64,000 nucleotides of DNA from Frateuria_A sp035695185 (GTDB lineage: Bacteria > Pseudomonadota > Gammaproteobacteria > Xanthomonadales > Rhodanobacteraceae), in contig NZ_DASSES010000219.1 in the NCBI RefSeq assembly GCF_035695185.1, forward strand, positions 9,343 through 73,342, in the 5' to 3' direction. Shown one piece after another: positions 62,710 through 64,000 of this stretch (positions are counted from its first letter, which is position 1; the number at the start of each line of letters is the position of its first letter). The notes under the pieces were generated by a model. The model worked only from the letters and a program-made list of their open reading frames with translations. It was not told the origin of the DNA and did not search any database. Position numbers and translations under genes: made by a program.

Positions 62710-64000
62710 TCAGCCGGCGACCTTGACGTGCAGCTCCTTCAGCTGCGCCTCGCCCACCGGCGAGGGCGCGTCCGTCATCAGGTCCTGCGCGCTGGTGGTC
62801 TTGGGGAAGGCGATGACGTCACGGATCGACTCGGTGCCGGCCATCAGCGCGGCGATGCGATCGATGCCGAAAGCCAGGCCGCCGTGCGGTGGCGCGCCGA
62901 ATTTCAGCGCCTTGAGCAGGAAGCCGAACTTGGCCTCGGCCTCGTCGGCGCCGATGCCGAGCAGCTCGAACACCGCGCTCTGCATGTCCGGACGATGGAT
63001 GCGGATCGAGCCGCCGCCGATCTCGGCGCCGTTGAGCACCATGTCGTAGCCGCGACTGACCGCGATCGCGGCATTGGCCTTCAGATCGGCGATGTCATCG
63101 ACCTTCGGCGCGGTGAACGGGTGATGCAGCGCGACGTAGCGCTGCTCCTCGTCGTCGTACTCGAACATCGGGAAGTCGGTGACCCACAGCGGCTTCCACG
63201 CGTGCTCGACCAGGCCGCGATCCTTGCCCACCTTCAGGCGCAGCGCGCCCATGAAGTCGGTGACGGTCTTCCACTTGCCGGCGCCGATGAACACGATGTC
63301 GCCGGCCTGCGCCCCGGTCGCCGCGAGCACCGCCTCCAGCGCCACGTCGTCGAGAAACTTGGCGACCGGCGAGCTGACGCCCTCACGACCCTTGGTGCGG
63401 TCCTCGACCTTGATCCAGGCCAGGCCCTTCGCGCCGTACTTGGCGACGTACTCGGTCAGGCCGTCGATGTCCTTGCGCGAGAGCGTCGCGGCGCCCGGCA
63501 CGCACAGCGCGGCCACCCGGCCGGCCGGGTCGTTGGCCGGTTCCGCGAACACCTTGAACTCCACGCCTTTCAGCGCATCGGCCACATCCACCAGCTCCAG
63601 CGCGATGCGCAGGTCCGGCTTGTCGGAGCCGAAGCGGCGCATCGCCTCGGCGTAGGTCATGCGCGGGAAGCTGGCATCCAGCTCGACGTCGATCACTTCC
63701 TTGAAGACGTGGCGGATCATCGCCTCGACGAAGTCCTGCACGTCGCGCTCTTCGACGAAGGCGAACTCGAGGTCGAGCTGGGTGAATTCCGGCTGGCGGT
63801 CGGCACGCAGGTCCTCGTCGCGGAAGCAGCGGGCGATCTGGTAGTAGCGGTCGAAGCCCGCCATCATCAGGATCTGCTTGAACAGCTGCGGCGACTGCGG
63901 CAGCGCGTAGAACTGGCCCGGATGCACGCGGCTGGGCACCAGGTAGTCGCGCGCGCCCTCGGGCGTGGCCTTGGTCAGGATCGGCGTCTCGATGTCCTGG
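62710..64000 (-). CDS. aspS: Aspartyl-tRNA synthetase, C-terminal part
   Basis: The visible 429 codons run off the right edge; roughly the N-terminal quarter, with the anticodon-binding domain, is missing. Seen are the class II catalytic motifs: FYALPQSPQLFKQILMMAG, then the motif 2 loop CFRDEDLRADRQPEFTQLD and the motif 3 segment GGLAFGIDRIAALMAGT. The GAD insertion typical of bacterial AspRS lies between. It charges tRNA-Asp. Order aspS-hydrolase-yebC-ruvC fits gammaproteobacteria. Confidence 0.97.
   Translation of the reverse strand, partial: QDIETPILTKATPEGARDYLVPSRVHPGQFYALPQSPQLFKQILMMAGFDRYYQIARCFRDEDLRADRQPEFTQLDLEFAFVEERDVQDFVEAMIRHVFKEVIDVELDASFPRMTYAEAMRRFGSDKPDLRIALELVDVADALKGVEFKVFAEPANDPAGRVAALCVPGAATLSRKDIDGLTEYVAKYGAKGLAWIKVEDRTKGREGVSSPVAKFLDDVALEAVLAATGAQAGDIVFIGAGKWKTVTDFMGALRLKVGKDRGLVEHAWKPLWVTDFPMFEYDDEEQRYVALHHPFTAPKVDDIADLKANAAIAVSRGYDMVLNGAEIGGGSIRIHRPDMQSAVFELLGIGADEAEAKFGFLLKALKFGAPPHGGLAFGIDRIAALMAGTESIRDVIAFPKTTSAQDLMTDAPSPVGEAQLKELHVKVAG

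Overview
The window looks like the chromosome of a high-GC gammaproteobacterium of the Xanthomonadales/Lysobacterales, most likely the Rhodanobacteraceae (Rhodanobacter/Dyella/Luteibacter-like). The basis is the coding style, the gene orders glyA-nrdR-ribD, ribE-ribB-ribH-nusB-thiL-pgpA and yebC-ruvC-ruvA-kup-ruvB-ybgC-tolQRAB-pal-cpoB-queE-queC, and the intergenic repeats. This placement is inference from context. No rRNA, phage, insertion sequence or CRISPR array was seen, and the single RNA gene is tRNA-Lys.

Layout. 1-5345: an ABC exporter operon on the minus strand (periplasmic adaptor, ATPase, two FtsX/MacB-type permeases and the start of a third), with a near-perfect sigma-54 promoter and an upstream activator-like palindrome cluster. 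5588-10463: an aldo/keto reductase and a 1270-residue membrane protein whose patatin catalytic halves are split by a multi-helix block. 10660-16628: pgpA, thiL, nusB, ribH, an LD-carboxypeptidase, ribB and ribE, headed by an FMN riboswitch. 16665-19565: a LysR / oxidoreductase / exported metallo-beta-lactamase-fold cassette lying between ribE and ribD. 19594-22582: ribD, nrdR, glyA. 22718-26437: exported hydrolase with TetR, a DUF817 membrane protein and a frameshifted aldo/keto reductase. 26626-29238: ettA and pyrF. 29624-38446: small accessory proteins, acyltransferase, queuosine-precursor transporter, deformylase, DUF4197, cstA-ybdD, an EamA permease and a glycosyltransferase. 38505-38905: a block of non-coding repeats. 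38989-49474: purL, dsbC, xerD, an RDD protein, a methyltransferase, PHB depolymerase and threonine aldolase. 49575-64000: tRNA-Lys, queC, queE, the Tol-Pal operon, ruvABC with kup inside, yebC, an esterase and the truncated aspS.

How the genes work together. RibD, RibB, RibH and RibE cover most of the riboflavin pathway, and the FMN riboswitch can control the ribE-side genes. RibB carries a degraded GTP cyclohydrolase II half, so the first pathway step must come from elsewhere. YhhQ, QueC and QueE all serve queuosine supply. TolQRAB-Pal-CpoB with YbgC maintain the envelope during division. RuvABC resolves recombination junctions and XerD resolves chromosome dimers.

Most notable: the sigma-54 control region of the exporter operon, the split patatin protein, the frameshifted reductase, and about 14 GC-rich palindromic repeats that mostly occur as inverted pairs, one of which encodes the C-terminal tail of the LD-carboxypeptidase.
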